A stretch of 64,000 nucleotides of DNA from Planctomycetota bacterium (GTDB lineage: Bacteria; Planctomycetota; PLA2; JAEUHO01): the NCBI GenBank assembly GCA_029259775.1, contig JAJDEN010000041.1:1-64000 (forward strand). The letters are read 5' to 3'. How positions within the stretch are numbered: position 1 is the stretch's first letter; every line of letters starts with the position of its first letter. The notes under the pieces were generated by a model, which saw only the letters and a program-made list of their open reading frames with translations, made no database searches and was not told where the DNA came from. Positions 40,437 through 49,745 of the stretch are shown here, one piece after another. Position numbers and translations under genes: made by a program.

Positions 40437-41809
40437 GGGCCCCTCGACGGCGCCGCGGCCGAGGCCGCCCGCGCCGTTTCTTGGGCGGCCTCTCCAAGCA
40501 GGCCAAGCCAGGCCATGGCCGGGAGCATGATGAGCAGATCGATCCCGTAGAGCGCGCCCGAGACCTCAGGGATGCCGCGGACCGTGAAGAACGCGAGCAC
40601 ACAGCCCAGTTGGACAAGCGTAGTGTGGTGTCCCACGACCGCTGCGGCGCCCGTCCGGAGCCCGGCCACGAGCGACCGCCAGACCGCGACCATTCCGATC
40701 AAGAACAGGATCACACCTAGCGCTCCCGCAGCGAGCCAAGCGTAGAGGTAGGTGTTGTGGACATGGAACCGGAAGAAGTACCGGTCTGCCTGCGGCCCCC
40801 AGCCCCACAGCGGGGACTTCTGGATCTGCGTCCAAGCGATGTTCCAGTCGCGCGTCCGCCCGCTCGTGAGGTCGCCTCCCCCGCCGCCGCCGTCGCGCGA
40901 GAGATGGCGCATTGCACCCCCCGAGTCCAGTCCGAAGTCGATCCCTGCCGCGAGTGCCACGGCGACGACCACAAGCACCAACACACCCACGGCCCGGCTG
41001 CGGCGCCCAAGGAAAAGCATGGCGAATGCCAGGGCCGCGGCGAGACCCAGCACCGCGCCGCGCGACTGCATGAGCACCACGATGGCGGCGCCGCCCAACG
41101 CGAGCCCCCCCCACGCAAGCCGCCGCCAGCTACGGCTGCGGCAGGCCATGACAAAAGCGAAGATGGCCGGGATCGCCGCGAAGCGCGCAAAACCACTGGC
41201 TCGCACCATGCCGATGCCGCCCAGCGGCTTCACGCGGTTGGCCACGCCATAGCCGCTCAAGCCTTGGCTACCCGTCACCAACAAGACGTGCCGTGAGATG
41301 TAGATGAGCACGACCAGGAGAACGAGCGCGATGGCCCAGCTCGTGAAGTTGAGGTAACGACAGCGATCGAGCCGCTCCCGGGCGGTGGGCGCCTGAATGA
41401 AGCACCACAACACGAAGAAGGCAGCGATGTAGCAGAGTGCCCAAAGCGCCGCGTAGGACGGGCGCGGCGACGCCGAACTCGCGAGCAGGCTGATGACACC
41501 GTAGAGGAGCCAAGGCCAGAGTACGCGCGGCATGGACGACACACCGTGCGGGTGCACGGCTGCGCGGCCCAGGAGGTAGAGGACGGACCACGCCAGGGCG
41601 ACGATCGGCCCGAGCGTCCTCAGGTAGTGGAGCGTCGCGAGGGCGCCCCGGGGTTCGACCTCGAGCACGCCCGGCCCCGTATTGATACCGAACCAGAGCA
41701 GGAACCAGAGCACCCCGGGCACCGAGACCGCCACGGCGATCCAGCCGGGGCTGCGCTTCGGCGAGGTCCGAGGCCCTCGGTAGGCAACATGGCGCGCGGC
41801 GGTCCTCAT
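40433..41809 (-). CDS. Wzy-like O-antigen polymerase/ligase
   Basis: The 458-residue product has about 11-12 membrane helices and, between the later helices, a periplasmic loop with SGRTRDWNIAWTQIQKSPLW and WGPQADRYFFRFHVHNTYLY. The arginine and the H-N of this Wzy_C loop are the residues expected in O-antigen polymerases and WaaL ligases. It polymerises repeat units on the outer side of the inner membrane. It overlaps neighbours on both sides by 4 bp. Confidence 0.8.
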   Translation of the reverse strand: MRTAARHVAYRGPRTSPKRSPGWIAVAVSVPGVLWFLLWFGINTGPGVLEVEPRGALATLHYLRTLGPIVALAWSVLYLLGRAAVHPHGVSSMPRVLWPWLLYGVISLLASSASPRPSYAALWALCYIAAFFVLWCFIQAPTARERLDRCRYLNFTSWAIALVLLVVLIYISRHVLLVTGSQGLSGYGVANRVKPLGGIGMVRASGFARFAAIPAIFAFVMACRSRSWRRLAWGGLALGGAAIVVLMQSRGAVLGLAAALAFAMLFLGRRSRAVGVLVLVVVAVALAAGIDFGLDSGGAMRHLSRDGGGGGGDLTSGRTRDWNIAWTQIQKSPLWGWGPQADRYFFRFHVHNTYLYAWLAAGALGVILFLIGMVAVWRSLVAGLRTGAAAVVGHHTTLVQLGCVLAFFTVRGIPEVSGALYGIDLLIMLPAMAWLGLLGEAAQETARAASAAAPSRGP

Positions 41810-43203
41810 GCGCGTACGACCCCGGCCGCGCGTGCGCTCGCGGCGTCGCCGGCCTGCGCTGCGTGCACGGCCATCACGCGACCATAGACTCCGTGGACGC
41901 GTGACGCCTTCTCGTCCCAGGTGTAGTCCGCCGCGCGCCGTCGAGCGCCACGGGACAGGATGCGTCGATGCGCCTCGTCGCCTGCGATGCGCTCGATCGC
42001 CGCGGCAAGTCCCCTTCGGAACTGCTTCGGGGACCGCAGCGGCACCTTGATGCCGCAGGTCTCGTCGACGATGTTCGAGAAGCCGCAGTGGTCGGGACAG
42101 ACGACAGGCAGGCCCTCGCTCAGGGCCTCGAGCAGCACCGTGGACGTGAGGTCCTTGAGGCTGGTGATCGCGAAGAGGTGCGAGGAGCGCATGTGCTCAA
42201 GCGCGGCGTCGCGCTCGACCCAACCCGTCCATCGGATGCGGTCCGCGAGTCCCAGGCGCGCGGCGAGCCCCCTCCATGCGCGCGTCGAGCGGCCGTGACC
42301 GAGTACGACCAGGTGCCAATCGACGGCGCGGGCGGCGTCCGTTGCCGAAGCGGCATCGAGTTGGGCCAGCGCCCGCAGCAGGAACGGCAAGGCCTTGCCC
42401 GGCAGGTGCTCGCCGCTCCACGTGATGCGCAGGGGTGCGCCCGCGTCGCGCTCCTTCCAAGTTGCGCCGACGGCCTGAGGCAGACCGATCTCGGGGATGA
42501 CCTCGCTCGCTGCGCCGTAGTGGCGCTTGATCTCGCGTCGGATGCCCTCCGTCGCCGCGATGACGCCGCCCTCGGCCGTTCGAAACGCCCTCTTCGGCGA
42601 GGGCAAGCAACGCTTCTGGATCGAGTTCACGACGTTGCGGGCGGCGTAGTAGATGCAGCCACCGAACCCCAGGCTCGGCAGGAAGCGCCAGGGGGTGTTC
42701 TCGAGGCCCCCGATGGGCCCCCACACGAAGGGAATGCCCAGTTGGTCGTAGCGGCCGGGGAAGCGGTAGCCGACGTACGTCACGAGGTGGACGAGATCGA
42801 AGGCGCGCGGCTCGTGAAGGGCCGCCGCGAGCCGCGCCCCGTCGCGCAGCCACTGCGCGTAGGCGAGGTTCATGAGCGGCTTGAGGAAGGACGACTCGAT
42901 GCGCGTCCACGCCTTCGTGGGACGGTAGTGGAACCAGCGCCGCGTCACGTAGTGGAAGGTGACGCGCGCCTCGTCTTCGGGGTACTCACCCTGCCAACGC
43001 TCGACGTGCTCGCGCTGGAAGTCCGCGGTGATGACGTGCACGTCGTGGCGCGTTGCGATGGCGCGGATCCAGCCCCAGCCCACACCGTCTTCGGACCCTC
43101 GGTAGGGATTGCAGGCGTAGGCCGACACGAGCACACGCAAGCGGCGCGGCGAACCCTCGGAGTCGGTCGGCTCGGGCGTGGACACGGGCGAGCTCACGAT
43201 CAC
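41806..43203 (-). CDS. GT4-family glycosyltransferase
   Basis: The 465-residue product starts at GTG 43203, overlapping the Wzc stop by 3 bases (GTGA). It has VLVSAYACNPYRGSEDGVGW (acceptor loop), FVWGPIGGLENTPWRFLP, SGEHLPGKALPFLLRALAQL and TSTVLLEALSEGLPVVCPDH with the catalytic glutamate. Such GSE-loop enzymes are common in exopolysaccharide clusters. Substrate unknown. Confidence 0.8.
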   Translation of the reverse strand: MIVSSPVSTPEPTDSEGSPRRLRVLVSAYACNPYRGSEDGVGWGWIRAIATRHDVHVITADFQREHVERWQGEYPEDEARVTFHYVTRRWFHYRPTKAWTRIESSFLKPLMNLAYAQWLRDGARLAAALHEPRAFDLVHLVTYVGYRFPGRYDQLGIPFVWGPIGGLENTPWRFLPSLGFGGCIYYAARNVVNSIQKRCLPSPKRAFRTAEGGVIAATEGIRREIKRHYGAASEVIPEIGLPQAVGATWKERDAGAPLRITWSGEHLPGKALPFLLRALAQLDAASATDAARAVDWHLVVLGHGRSTRAWRGLAARLGLADRIRWTGWVERDAALEHMRSSHLFAITSLKDLTSTVLLEALSEGLPVVCPDHCGFSNIVDETCGIKVPLRSPKQFRRGLAAAIERIAGDEAHRRILSRGARRRAADYTWDEKASRVHGVYGRVMAVHAAQAGDAASARAAGVVRA

Positions 43204-45722
43204 CCCTTGTTGACCGCCTCGGGATCCTCGGTCGCGCTGGACGCTACACCCTGGGTCGCGCTCCCGTCGCTGCGCTCGGGATCGTCGCCCTCCGCCTCGT
43301 CGTCGCCCGCGTGGTAGGCGTAGTAGCCGGAGTACCCGCCGTAGCCTCCATAGCCGTAGCGGCGCGAGCCCGCGCGCTTGGCGTCGAAGCCGTTGAAGAT
43401 GGCGCCCGTCAGGTTGCCGCCCAAGCGCCGCACCTGGTCGCGCGCACCCGCCACGATGTCCCGCGGACATGCGCCTTGGCGCGCGACGAGGAACACGGCA
43501 TCCAAGCTGCGGAAGAAGGCCGCGGCATCGGCGACCGCGAGCACCGGCGGCACATCGAACAGGATGTACTCGTACTCCTCGCGCATCTCCTTCAGCATCG
43601 TGGCGAAGTGGCCCGCCTCGAGCAGCGCACTCGGATCCTTGAGCTTGCGCCCCGCGGCGATGAACGAGAGCCCCTTCACCTCGGAGGCCTGCACCGTGTC
43701 GCGCCACGGGATGTCGCCGCGCAAGACCTCGACGATGCCGGGCGCGGCCTCGCCCTGCAGATGGGCGCTGACCATGGGCCTCCGCAGGTCGGCGTCCACG
43801 ACGATCACGGAGTTGCCCGCGAGCGCCATGGCCATGGCGAGGTTGAGCGTCGTCACCGTCTTGCCCTCCTTGGGCAGGGCGGAGGTGATCGCGAGCGCCT
43901 GGATCGGTTCGCCGGTATCAGCGAAGCGGATGTTGGCTCGGAGCGTGCGGTAGTTCTCCGTGAGCGTGGACTGCGGCGCGTCCCGCACGACCAGGCTGCT
44001 GACGAGCCCCTTGCGCTGGCGACGCGGCACCGAGCTGAACTCGGGAATGGCCGCATAGAGCTGCAGGCCGAGCCCCTCTTCCAGATCGCCAGGGCTCTGC
44101 ACGGTGCGGTCGCGAGCGTGGCGCAGCAGCGCCATGCCGCACGCCGCAAACAGCCCGAGGAAGATCGCCACGAGCGCCCGCTGGTACAGCACCGGACTCT
44201 GGCGCGCGGTGAGCAGCAAGGCCTTGTCCACGACATGCGCCTGAACCTGGGTGCTCGTCTTGGCCAGCTCGGCCTCGCCCTTCATGCGCTCGAGGAAGAC
44301 GTAGCTGGCCTGCGCCGTCTCGACGTTGCGCGTGAGCTCAGCCAGCGCGCGTTCCTCGGCCGGCAGGTCGGCCAGCACGGCGTCGTGCCTGGCAACCTCT
44401 TCGCCGATCTGCTTGAGGCGGTTGTTCACCGCGCTGATGCGGCGCTTGATCTGCGCCTCGACCTCGCCGCGCAGGGCGCTGATGCGTTTGTCGAGCATGG
44501 CGCGCGCTTCGGCGATCTCGGCTTCGAGCCCCTTGACCTTGAGGTCTTCGGTGGTGCGCCCGCCGCGCAGCAACACACCGCGCTCGACCTCGAACTGCAC
44601 GAGGCTGTCGGCGATGGCCTGGGTCTGGGCGTCGACGTTGGTTCCGCCGATGGCGGCCAGGACCTTGTCCGGCGTGCGCGTGCCTTGCAGGGCGTCGAGC
44701 GAGGTCGTCAGCTCCATCAGGATCTGCTCTTGCTGCAGCCGCTGTTCGAAGAGCCGGCTCTGGGCCTCGAACGCGGCGGTGGCCTTCTCGCCGAGCAGCA
44801 CCGCGCCGTGCGTCGTGATGTAGTTGTCACGCGCGTCGAGGGCTGCCTTGAGGCTCACGTTCTGCTTCTTGCTCTCGGCCTTGAGCCAGGTGATGCGGCT
44901 GTCGACCTGCTTGCTGCGGTGCGCCTTCTTGTGCTGCGTGTAGCTCTCCGACAGCGCGTCGGCGAGGCGCTGTGCCAGGTAGGGATTCTCGGTCTCGACG
45001 CCCAGATGCACGATGCCCGTGAAGTTGCCCACCTGCTTGGCGCGCACCATCTCCCGAACCCAGAGAGCTGCCTGCTCTTCGGTCCGGAGCTGGAGCAGGA
45101 ACGTCCGTCCCGCCGTGTCACCCTGGTCCAGCGCGAGGGCGATCTGCGCCCCCTGGATCTCGACGTTCGTGAAACCCTCCGGGGCGAAGGCGTGCGTGCC
45201 CAGGTCCTCCTCGCTGCCCGTCGCTTGGAGCACGAAGCTCGTGCCCGCCGCGTCGAAGGTCACGCGGAAGCTGCCGCCCTGCTCGGGCATGCCGCCGTCG
45301 ACGACGCTCGCCTTGAGGCGCGTGGGCTCGTCACCTCCCGCGAGCGACCGCAGCAGCGAGTTCCAAGGCCGGTAGGCGTTCTCCTGGCTGATCGCGACGC
45401 CGACCTGGGCCTCGATCGCCGCCTGCCTCGCGACGCTGTAGGAGCGCATCACCTCGAGCTCGGCTTCGACGTTGGCCTGGGAGTTGAAGAGCGCGATCTC
45501 ACCCAGGCTGTCGCCGCCCGACGTGCCGGTGTCGAGTTGGATCATCGCGCGGGACGCGTACGTCGGCGTCGAGAAGAGGGCGTGCGTGGCCACGAGACCT
45601 GCGACCACCGCGAAGGCGATGCTGGCTGAGATCCAGCGATCCCGCAGGATGTCGAGGTACTGGAAGACGGAACGCGGTGCCGAGCCGCCATCGGATTGAT
45701 GCTGTCGACGGGAGGGGCTCAT
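43200..45722 (-). CDS. Wzc-like polysaccharide co-polymerase and tyrosine kinase
   Basis: The 840-residue product has a first membrane helix (ASIAFAVVAGLVATHALF), a Wzz-like periplasmic domain with a long coiled-coil region (about 200-480), a second membrane helix (LVAIFLGLFAACGMALL) and a bacterial tyrosine-kinase domain. Kinase motifs: SALPKEGKTVTT (Walker A, about 612-623), VIVVDADLRRP (Walker A') and YILFDVPPVL (Walker B). The tail has a Tyr/Gly cluster (RYGYGGYGGYSGYYAYH) that is probably autophosphorylated. It controls chain length and export with Wza. Both flanking genes overlap it. Confidence 0.88.
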   Translation of the reverse strand: MSPSRRQHQSDGGSAPRSVFQYLDILRDRWISASIAFAVVAGLVATHALFSTPTYASRAMIQLDTGTSGGDSLGEIALFNSQANVEAELEVMRSYSVARQAAIEAQVGVAISQENAYRPWNSLLRSLAGGDEPTRLKASVVDGGMPEQGGSFRVTFDAAGTSFVLQATGSEEDLGTHAFAPEGFTNVEIQGAQIALALDQGDTAGRTFLLQLRTEEQAALWVREMVRAKQVGNFTGIVHLGVETENPYLAQRLADALSESYTQHKKAHRSKQVDSRITWLKAESKKQNVSLKAALDARDNYITTHGAVLLGEKATAAFEAQSRLFEQRLQQEQILMELTTSLDALQGTRTPDKVLAAIGGTNVDAQTQAIADSLVQFEVERGVLLRGGRTTEDLKVKGLEAEIAEARAMLDKRISALRGEVEAQIKRRISAVNNRLKQIGEEVARHDAVLADLPAEERALAELTRNVETAQASYVFLERMKGEAELAKTSTQVQAHVVDKALLLTARQSPVLYQRALVAIFLGLFAACGMALLRHARDRTVQSPGDLEEGLGLQLYAAIPEFSSVPRRQRKGLVSSLVVRDAPQSTLTENYRTLRANIRFADTGEPIQALAITSALPKEGKTVTTLNLAMAMALAGNSVIVVDADLRRPMVSAHLQGEAAPGIVEVLRGDIPWRDTVQASEVKGLSFIAAGRKLKDPSALLEAGHFATMLKEMREEYEYILFDVPPVLAVADAAAFFRSLDAVFLVARQGACPRDIVAGARDQVRRLGGNLTGAIFNGFDAKRAGSRRYGYGGYGGYSGYYAYHAGDDEAEGDDPERSDGSATQGVASSATEDPEAVNKG

Positions 45723-46411
45723 GCGTCAGACTCCGTACCGGCCATGAGGCGAAACACCTCGTGGGCCTTGCCCAAGGCCGGGATCTCCATGGGACGGTGA
45801 AGATCACTACCGGTGAATGCGTACGAACCACGCTCGAGCAGCCAGCGCGAGATGCGCTTCGAGTCCCGGCCGTAGGCGCCGGTGAGCGAGAGCAGATCGA
45901 GTTGCAGGCGCCAGCCGCTGTTGATCCAGGCGTCCACGCGCGCCGGCGTGTGCTGCACGGAGAGCATGCGTTCGGGATGCGCCATGACAGCGCGGATGCC
46001 GCGCTTGGCTAGGCGTCGCGCGAGGCCGGAGACGCCCACGACGGGATCCCGCAGCGGCAGCTCGACCAGCACGTACTCGCCGATGCCCTCCTCCGACACG
46101 GCCGGCCAGGTCAGCAACTCCTCGCCGCCGTCGACCGCCTCGAGCAGGCGCTCGCCGTAGTAGTGCTCGGCCCCAGGATGGACCTGCAGCGGCACCTGGG
46201 CGTCGTCGAGCCAGCCCTGGAGTTCTACGGTGCGCGCGCGGACGTCCGCGGGATCGAGGTCGTTGCCGAAGCGGAACTGGTGCGGTGTGACGTGCACGCG
46301 CCGGACGCCGAGGCGCGCGAGGGCCTTGGCCATGATGAGCGTCTCGGAGCGGTTGCGGCTGCCGTGGTCCAGCCCCGGGAGGAGGTGACAGTGGATGTCG
46401 GTGTGTAGCAT
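45719..46411 (-). CDS. CpsB/YwqE-type PHP tyrosine phosphatase
   Basis: The 230-residue product begins with the PHP metal-binding motif TDIHCHLLPGLDHGS and has VTPHQFR, HPGAEHYY, MAHPERM and FTGSDLHR, which supply the remaining metal ligands. Enzymes of this type dephosphorylate the tyrosine cluster of the Wzc-like kinase. It overlaps wzc by 4 bp and lies just after wza, the usual order for a kinase/phosphatase pair. Confidence 0.88.
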   Translation of the reverse strand: MLHTDIHCHLLPGLDHGSRNRSETLIMAKALARLGVRRVHVTPHQFRFGNDLDPADVRARTVELQGWLDDAQVPLQVHPGAEHYYGERLLEAVDGGEELLTWPAVSEEGIGEYVLVELPLRDPVVGVSGLARRLAKRGIRAVMAHPERMLSVQHTPARVDAWINSGWRLQLDLLSLTGAYGRDSKRISRWLLERGSYAFTGSDLHRPMEIPALGKAHEVFRLMAGTESDA

Positions 46412-46420
46412 GCTGGCGCA

Positions 46421-47482
46421 TTACCGGGTCACGGCGACGACGCCGAGAACCGTCGCCAGAGCCGTGTTGAGGTAGGGCAGCACGAGCTGCGCGGCGCGCG
46501 CGTTGCTGGCGTTGGCTGTGGGCGCGACCATGATCCGGTCGCCGCTCCGCAGGTAGATCGACTCGCCGTACTTGTAGACCTCCTCGGCGGAGATGGTGAA
46601 GACGCGCGGGTTGCCCCAGCCGCCGCGGTAGATGCGGACCTGGTTGATGTCCGCACTCTCCGCGTTGAGGCCGCCAGCGGCGGCGGTGGCTGCCGCGAGC
46701 GTGAGACGGCCGTGGACGAGGGGAACGGGGCCGGGGTTCTTCACCTCCCCGACGACGTAGACCTTGGCGTCCGCCCGCTCCGGGACGAACACGAGATCGC
46801 CCGCGCGCATCGTGATGTTGCGGCTCATGTCGCCGCGCTTGATCATGTCGGCGAGCGACACAGGCAGGATCTTGGACTCGCGGACGATGTAGGCCTGCTC
46901 CATGTCGGCCTGCTTGGAGGCGCCCCCGGCCAACCCGAAGCTCCCCAGCAGCGTGACGGAGCCGTCGACGGGGTAGACGCCGGGGTTGTTGACGGCGCCG
47001 AGCACGTAGAACTTCTGGGAGTGGTGCTGGACGACGTCCACCGAGGCGAAGGGGTTCTCCTTGTACTTCAGCATTCGCTTGCGCAGCTCGGCTTGGAGCT
47101 CGATCACCGTGAGGCCGCGCGCGGGCACGGCGCCCAGCTCAGGCAGGTAGATGTTGCCGTCGGGCTTCACGGTCGAGGGCAGGATCTCGCCTCCGCTCGT
47201 CTCACCGAAGTTCTTGAGAAACGCCGTGTCGCCGGTGATCCGCAAGCCATCGCCTACTCCGATCGTGTAGGGCGCGTGGCCGTTCTCGCCCAGGATCTGG
47301 AGGCGTTCTTCCGGTGAGATCGGCTCGAACTTGCTGCCGACGGCGGCGGGGCTGTCGGCGACCAACTGCTCGACCGCCGCCGTGTGCTGCCGGGACTTCT
47401 GCGCGGCGCAGGCGCACAAGACCAGGGGCGCCACCAAGGCGGGCACGATCAGCCAGGCAAGGCGACGGGTCCGTCGCGTCAT
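46421..47482 (-). CDS. Wza-like polysaccharide export lipoprotein
   Basis: The 353-residue product starts at ATG 47482 with a lipobox (LVLCAC). It has a Poly_export domain (YTIGVGDGLRITGDTAFLKN, VKPDGNIYLPELGAVPARGL) followed by SLBB domains (FYVLGAVNNPGVYPVDGSVT and VYVVGEVKNPGPVPLVHGRL). The C-terminus has a hydrophobic helix (LPYLNTALATVLGVVAVTR), as in the outer-membrane helical barrel of Wza. It should form the export channel partner of the Wzc protein. Confidence 0.88.
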   Translation of the reverse strand: MTRRTRRLAWLIVPALVAPLVLCACAAQKSRQHTAAVEQLVADSPAAVGSKFEPISPEERLQILGENGHAPYTIGVGDGLRITGDTAFLKNFGETSGGEILPSTVKPDGNIYLPELGAVPARGLTVIELQAELRKRMLKYKENPFASVDVVQHHSQKFYVLGAVNNPGVYPVDGSVTLLGSFGLAGGASKQADMEQAYIVRESKILPVSLADMIKRGDMSRNITMRAGDLVFVPERADAKVYVVGEVKNPGPVPLVHGRLTLAAATAAAGGLNAESADINQVRIYRGGWGNPRVFTISAEEVYKYGESIYLRSGDRIMVAPTANASNARAAQLVLPYLNTALATVLGVVAVTR

Positions 47483-49182
47483 GCCTGCCCCGGCAGTTGA
47501 GCCTGGTCCCCCGGTTGCCCATCGAGGTCGAACACTGTTTGACATGGACGCGCACTCCGCCGGGGCTCTTCGATCGACGACCGGTCCAGGCTGTCGAGGC
47601 GCCGGGCAGCCTGCCGCAGCAGGCTCGCCATGATCGTCTCCCGCTCCTGGTCCAGCGTCGCGCCGCCCATGGTAGAGGCAGCGCTCCATGTACAGAACCG
47701 TGCGGCGGAGTGCGGTTCCGCGGCCGAAAGCGCAACCGGAACATCCTCGCACGCGCAGTCGATCCGGTCGTGAACGCACGTGGCGTCGCGAGAGGCCACG
47801 CGCAGCCCCGCCACGCCCAGCGAATCGACGGCCGTGGCTTCCGCGAGGTGTTGCAGGGCCTGCTCGACCTCCACCCGGCTCGTGGCCAGCTCCAAGCTGC
47901 AGGCGACGTAGCGTTGGAGTAGGTGCAGGCGGCGCATGGGACGGCGACCGCCCAACACGTTGGCCGGCTCGTAGTGGCCGAGCTTGAGGAGGGCGACGGC
48001 AACGAAGAGCCACATGGCGCCGCAGATCAAGAGGCTCGCGACGCCCGGCCAGAGCAGCAACAGCGACGCGTGCAGGGTCGCCATGCAGAGCACGGCGATC
48101 AGGGCGCGCAACGGCGAGCCGAGGTAGTGCACGGCCTTGTGGTGGACGTGGCTGCGGTCCGGTGCGAAGAGCGGCTTCCCTCGGATGAAGCGCCGGGCCA
48201 CGGCGAGGGTGACGTCGCCGAGGGAGTAGCTGAGCACGGCAACGGCCAGCGGCACGTTGGCGCGCGCCGGTAGCTCCAACACGAGCGCGGCCAGCAGGAA
48301 ACCGAGCAGCAAGCTGCCCCCGTCGCCGAGGAAGATGCGTGCTCGCGGCAGATTGTAGTAGAGGAACCCCAGGCACGCACCCGCCAGCGCCACGGGAAGG
48401 AGGCCGCCGACACCCGCCGCGGCGAGCACGCCCAGGCCGAGGATCGCGAGCGACGTGGCCAAGCCGTCGATGCCGTCGCTCAGGTTGAGCGCGTTGGTTG
48501 CCAGCACCACCCAGAACAGCAGCGCGCCGATGCCCACGATGCCCGGGCCCGTGGCCAGCACGCCCACGTCGGGGATGCCGAAGCCGGGCAGGCGGAAGCC
48601 GGCGATGAGCAGGGCCACGCCGGCGAGGAGCTGAGCGAGGATCTTGAGGCGCGCCGAGATGCCCCGCAGGTCGTCCAGCAGCCCGGAGGTGAAGACGATC
48701 GATCCGCCGACGAGCAAGCCGAAGGCCTTGACATCGCCCATGAGGCCTACGACCAGCAGGGTCCCCGCGACGGGCAGGAACAGGGCCGCACCGCCGATGA
48801 GCGGGGTGGGCAGTTCGTGGATGTCGCGGCCGCCGGGTAGGGCGACCGCGCCAAAACGACGCGCGAGCCGGCGCGCGGTGGGCAGCAGGATCAGCGTGGC
48901 TGCGGCGCAGCCGAGAAAGACGAGCGCGGTGGGCGCGCCGCGCCACAGGGTAAGCCCCGTGGCGCCTGCCAAGGCTGCGGCGAGGACGAGTACGGCCCTG
49001 CGCCCTCGTGTGGGGCCTCCGGGCGCACCCGACGGCTTCTGTTCCACGGACCGGCCATTGCGCCGGTGCGCATGCGACTCCGCCAGCGCCCCCGGGTCGA
49101 GGAGCGGATGCGGACCCAACCGCCCGCGGGCGGCGCACTCTTGGTCCTTCTGCCTCCTCGAAGCGACATCTTCAGACACGCC
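47479..49182 (-). CDS. WecA-like undecaprenyl-P sugar-1-phosphate transferase with C-terminal extension
   Basis: MraY/WecA family: HELPTPLIGGAALFLPVAG, SGLLDDLRGISARLKI (first Asp pair), TNALNLSDGIDGLATS (second Asp motif), ARIFLGDGGSLLLGF and HVHHKAVHYLG (His motif). About 11 membrane helices cover residues 60-390. It starts the lipid-linked repeat by moving a HexNAc-1-P onto undecaprenyl phosphate. About 180 C-terminal residues after the last helix are soluble (LQRYVACSLELATSRVEVEQ to RSARPCQTVFDLDGQP), unusual for the family and not recognised. The start is uncertain; GTG 49182 used. It overlaps wza by 4 bp and heads the operon. Confidence 0.8.
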   Translation of the reverse strand, partial: GVSEDVASRRQKDQECAARGRLGPHPLLDPGALAESHAHRRNGRSVEQKPSGAPGGPTRGRRAVLVLAAALAGATGLTLWRGAPTALVFLGCAAATLILLPTARRLARRFGAVALPGGRDIHELPTPLIGGAALFLPVAGTLLVVGLMGDVKAFGLLVGGSIVFTSGLLDDLRGISARLKILAQLLAGVALLIAGFRLPGFGIPDVGVLATGPGIVGIGALLFWVVLATNALNLSDGIDGLATSLAILGLGVLAAAGVGGLLPVALAGACLGFLYYNLPRARIFLGDGGSLLLGFLLAALVLELPARANVPLAVAVLSYSLGDVTLAVARRFIRGKPLFAPDRSHVHHKAVHYLGSPLRALIAVLCMATLHASLLLLWPGVASLLICGAMWLFVAVALLKLGHYEPANVLGGRRPMRRLHLLQRYVACSLELATSRVEVEQALQHLAEATAVDSLGVAGLRVASRDATCVHDRIDCACEDVPVALSAAEPHSAARFCTWSAASTMGGATLDQERETIMASLLRQAARRLDSLDRSSIEEPRRSARPCQTVFDLDGQPGDQAQLPGQA

Positions 49183-49516
49183 GACTCTCCACACCTCTCC
49201 GCGAAAGCACACGCCTCCGCCTCGACACTCAGCTCACGGGGCCCCCACCACCGGCACGCTTCCCAGACCGAGACACGCGCGCGCAGCGCGAGGTTCCTGC
49301 CCAGCCCCCGGCGCGTCGTCGCCGCGCCGGAGGGAAAACATGCCCGTCGATTCTCCGCTCCTTCGGAGAAAGGCGCCACAAAAGCTGCGACAATTTGCAA
49401 GCGAAGAGCTTGGGAAGCCCCCGTGGATGCCCTTCTGCGCCGAGTTGCTCCGGCCCAGGGGCCGATCTGGCCGAATCGGCCCGTTCGCTGATGGGCGGAG
49501 CCCGGCGCGCGGCATG

Positions 49517-49641
49517 TCGGGGCCCTCGCGATCAGGCTCGAGCGCCTTGCCGAGGACGTCGGCGAGTATCCGCGCGCGTTGGCGCCGCTGCCCGTCTACC
49601 CGACGGGGCGCAACGAGCTGGCCAGCGAGGCGCAGCAGCCC
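49517..49641 (+). pseudogene. collapsed copy of the 23844 gene
   Basis: It matches the first part of the gene at 23844 (GAGGACGTCGGCGAG, CTGCCCGTCTAC) and then jumps directly to its last codons (GACGAGCTGG-like, AGCGAGGCGCAGCAG) and the sequence just after its stop. About 420 bp are missing inside. In the complete gene the two junction points carry the same short sequence, CGCGACGA, so deletion between short repeats is likely. Confidence 0.7.
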
Positions 49642-49676
49642 TGACCTCCGTCCCTGTCCCGCGGCAGCCCTTGCGG

Positions 49677-49694
49677 TACCTGTTGCAACAGGTA
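49677..49694. promoter_or_regulatory. 18-bp perfect palindrome, candidate operator
   Basis: TACCTGTTGCAACAGGTA reads the same on both strands. It ends 51 bp upstream of the yceI start codon, where a repressor or activator dimer would be expected to act. Confidence 0.55.
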
Positions 49695-49745
49695 AGCTGT
49701 CCGCGGCTACCATGCCGACGCCGCGTCCCTCCCCCGGAGTTCCCC

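Larger units (their letters stand above)
49183..49745. other. intergenic region between divergent genes
   Basis: It separates the leftward polysaccharide operon from yceI. It contains a collapsed gene copy (49517-49641), the 18-bp palindrome (49677-49694) and a short hairpin near 49355-49374. It should also contain the promoter of the large polysaccharide operon. Confidence 0.5.

Noticed and set aside
43053..45629. 858-codon plus-strand frame across wzc
   Set aside because: A shadow of the Wzc-like kinase; composition Arg/Leu/Gly-rich and no recognisable domain.
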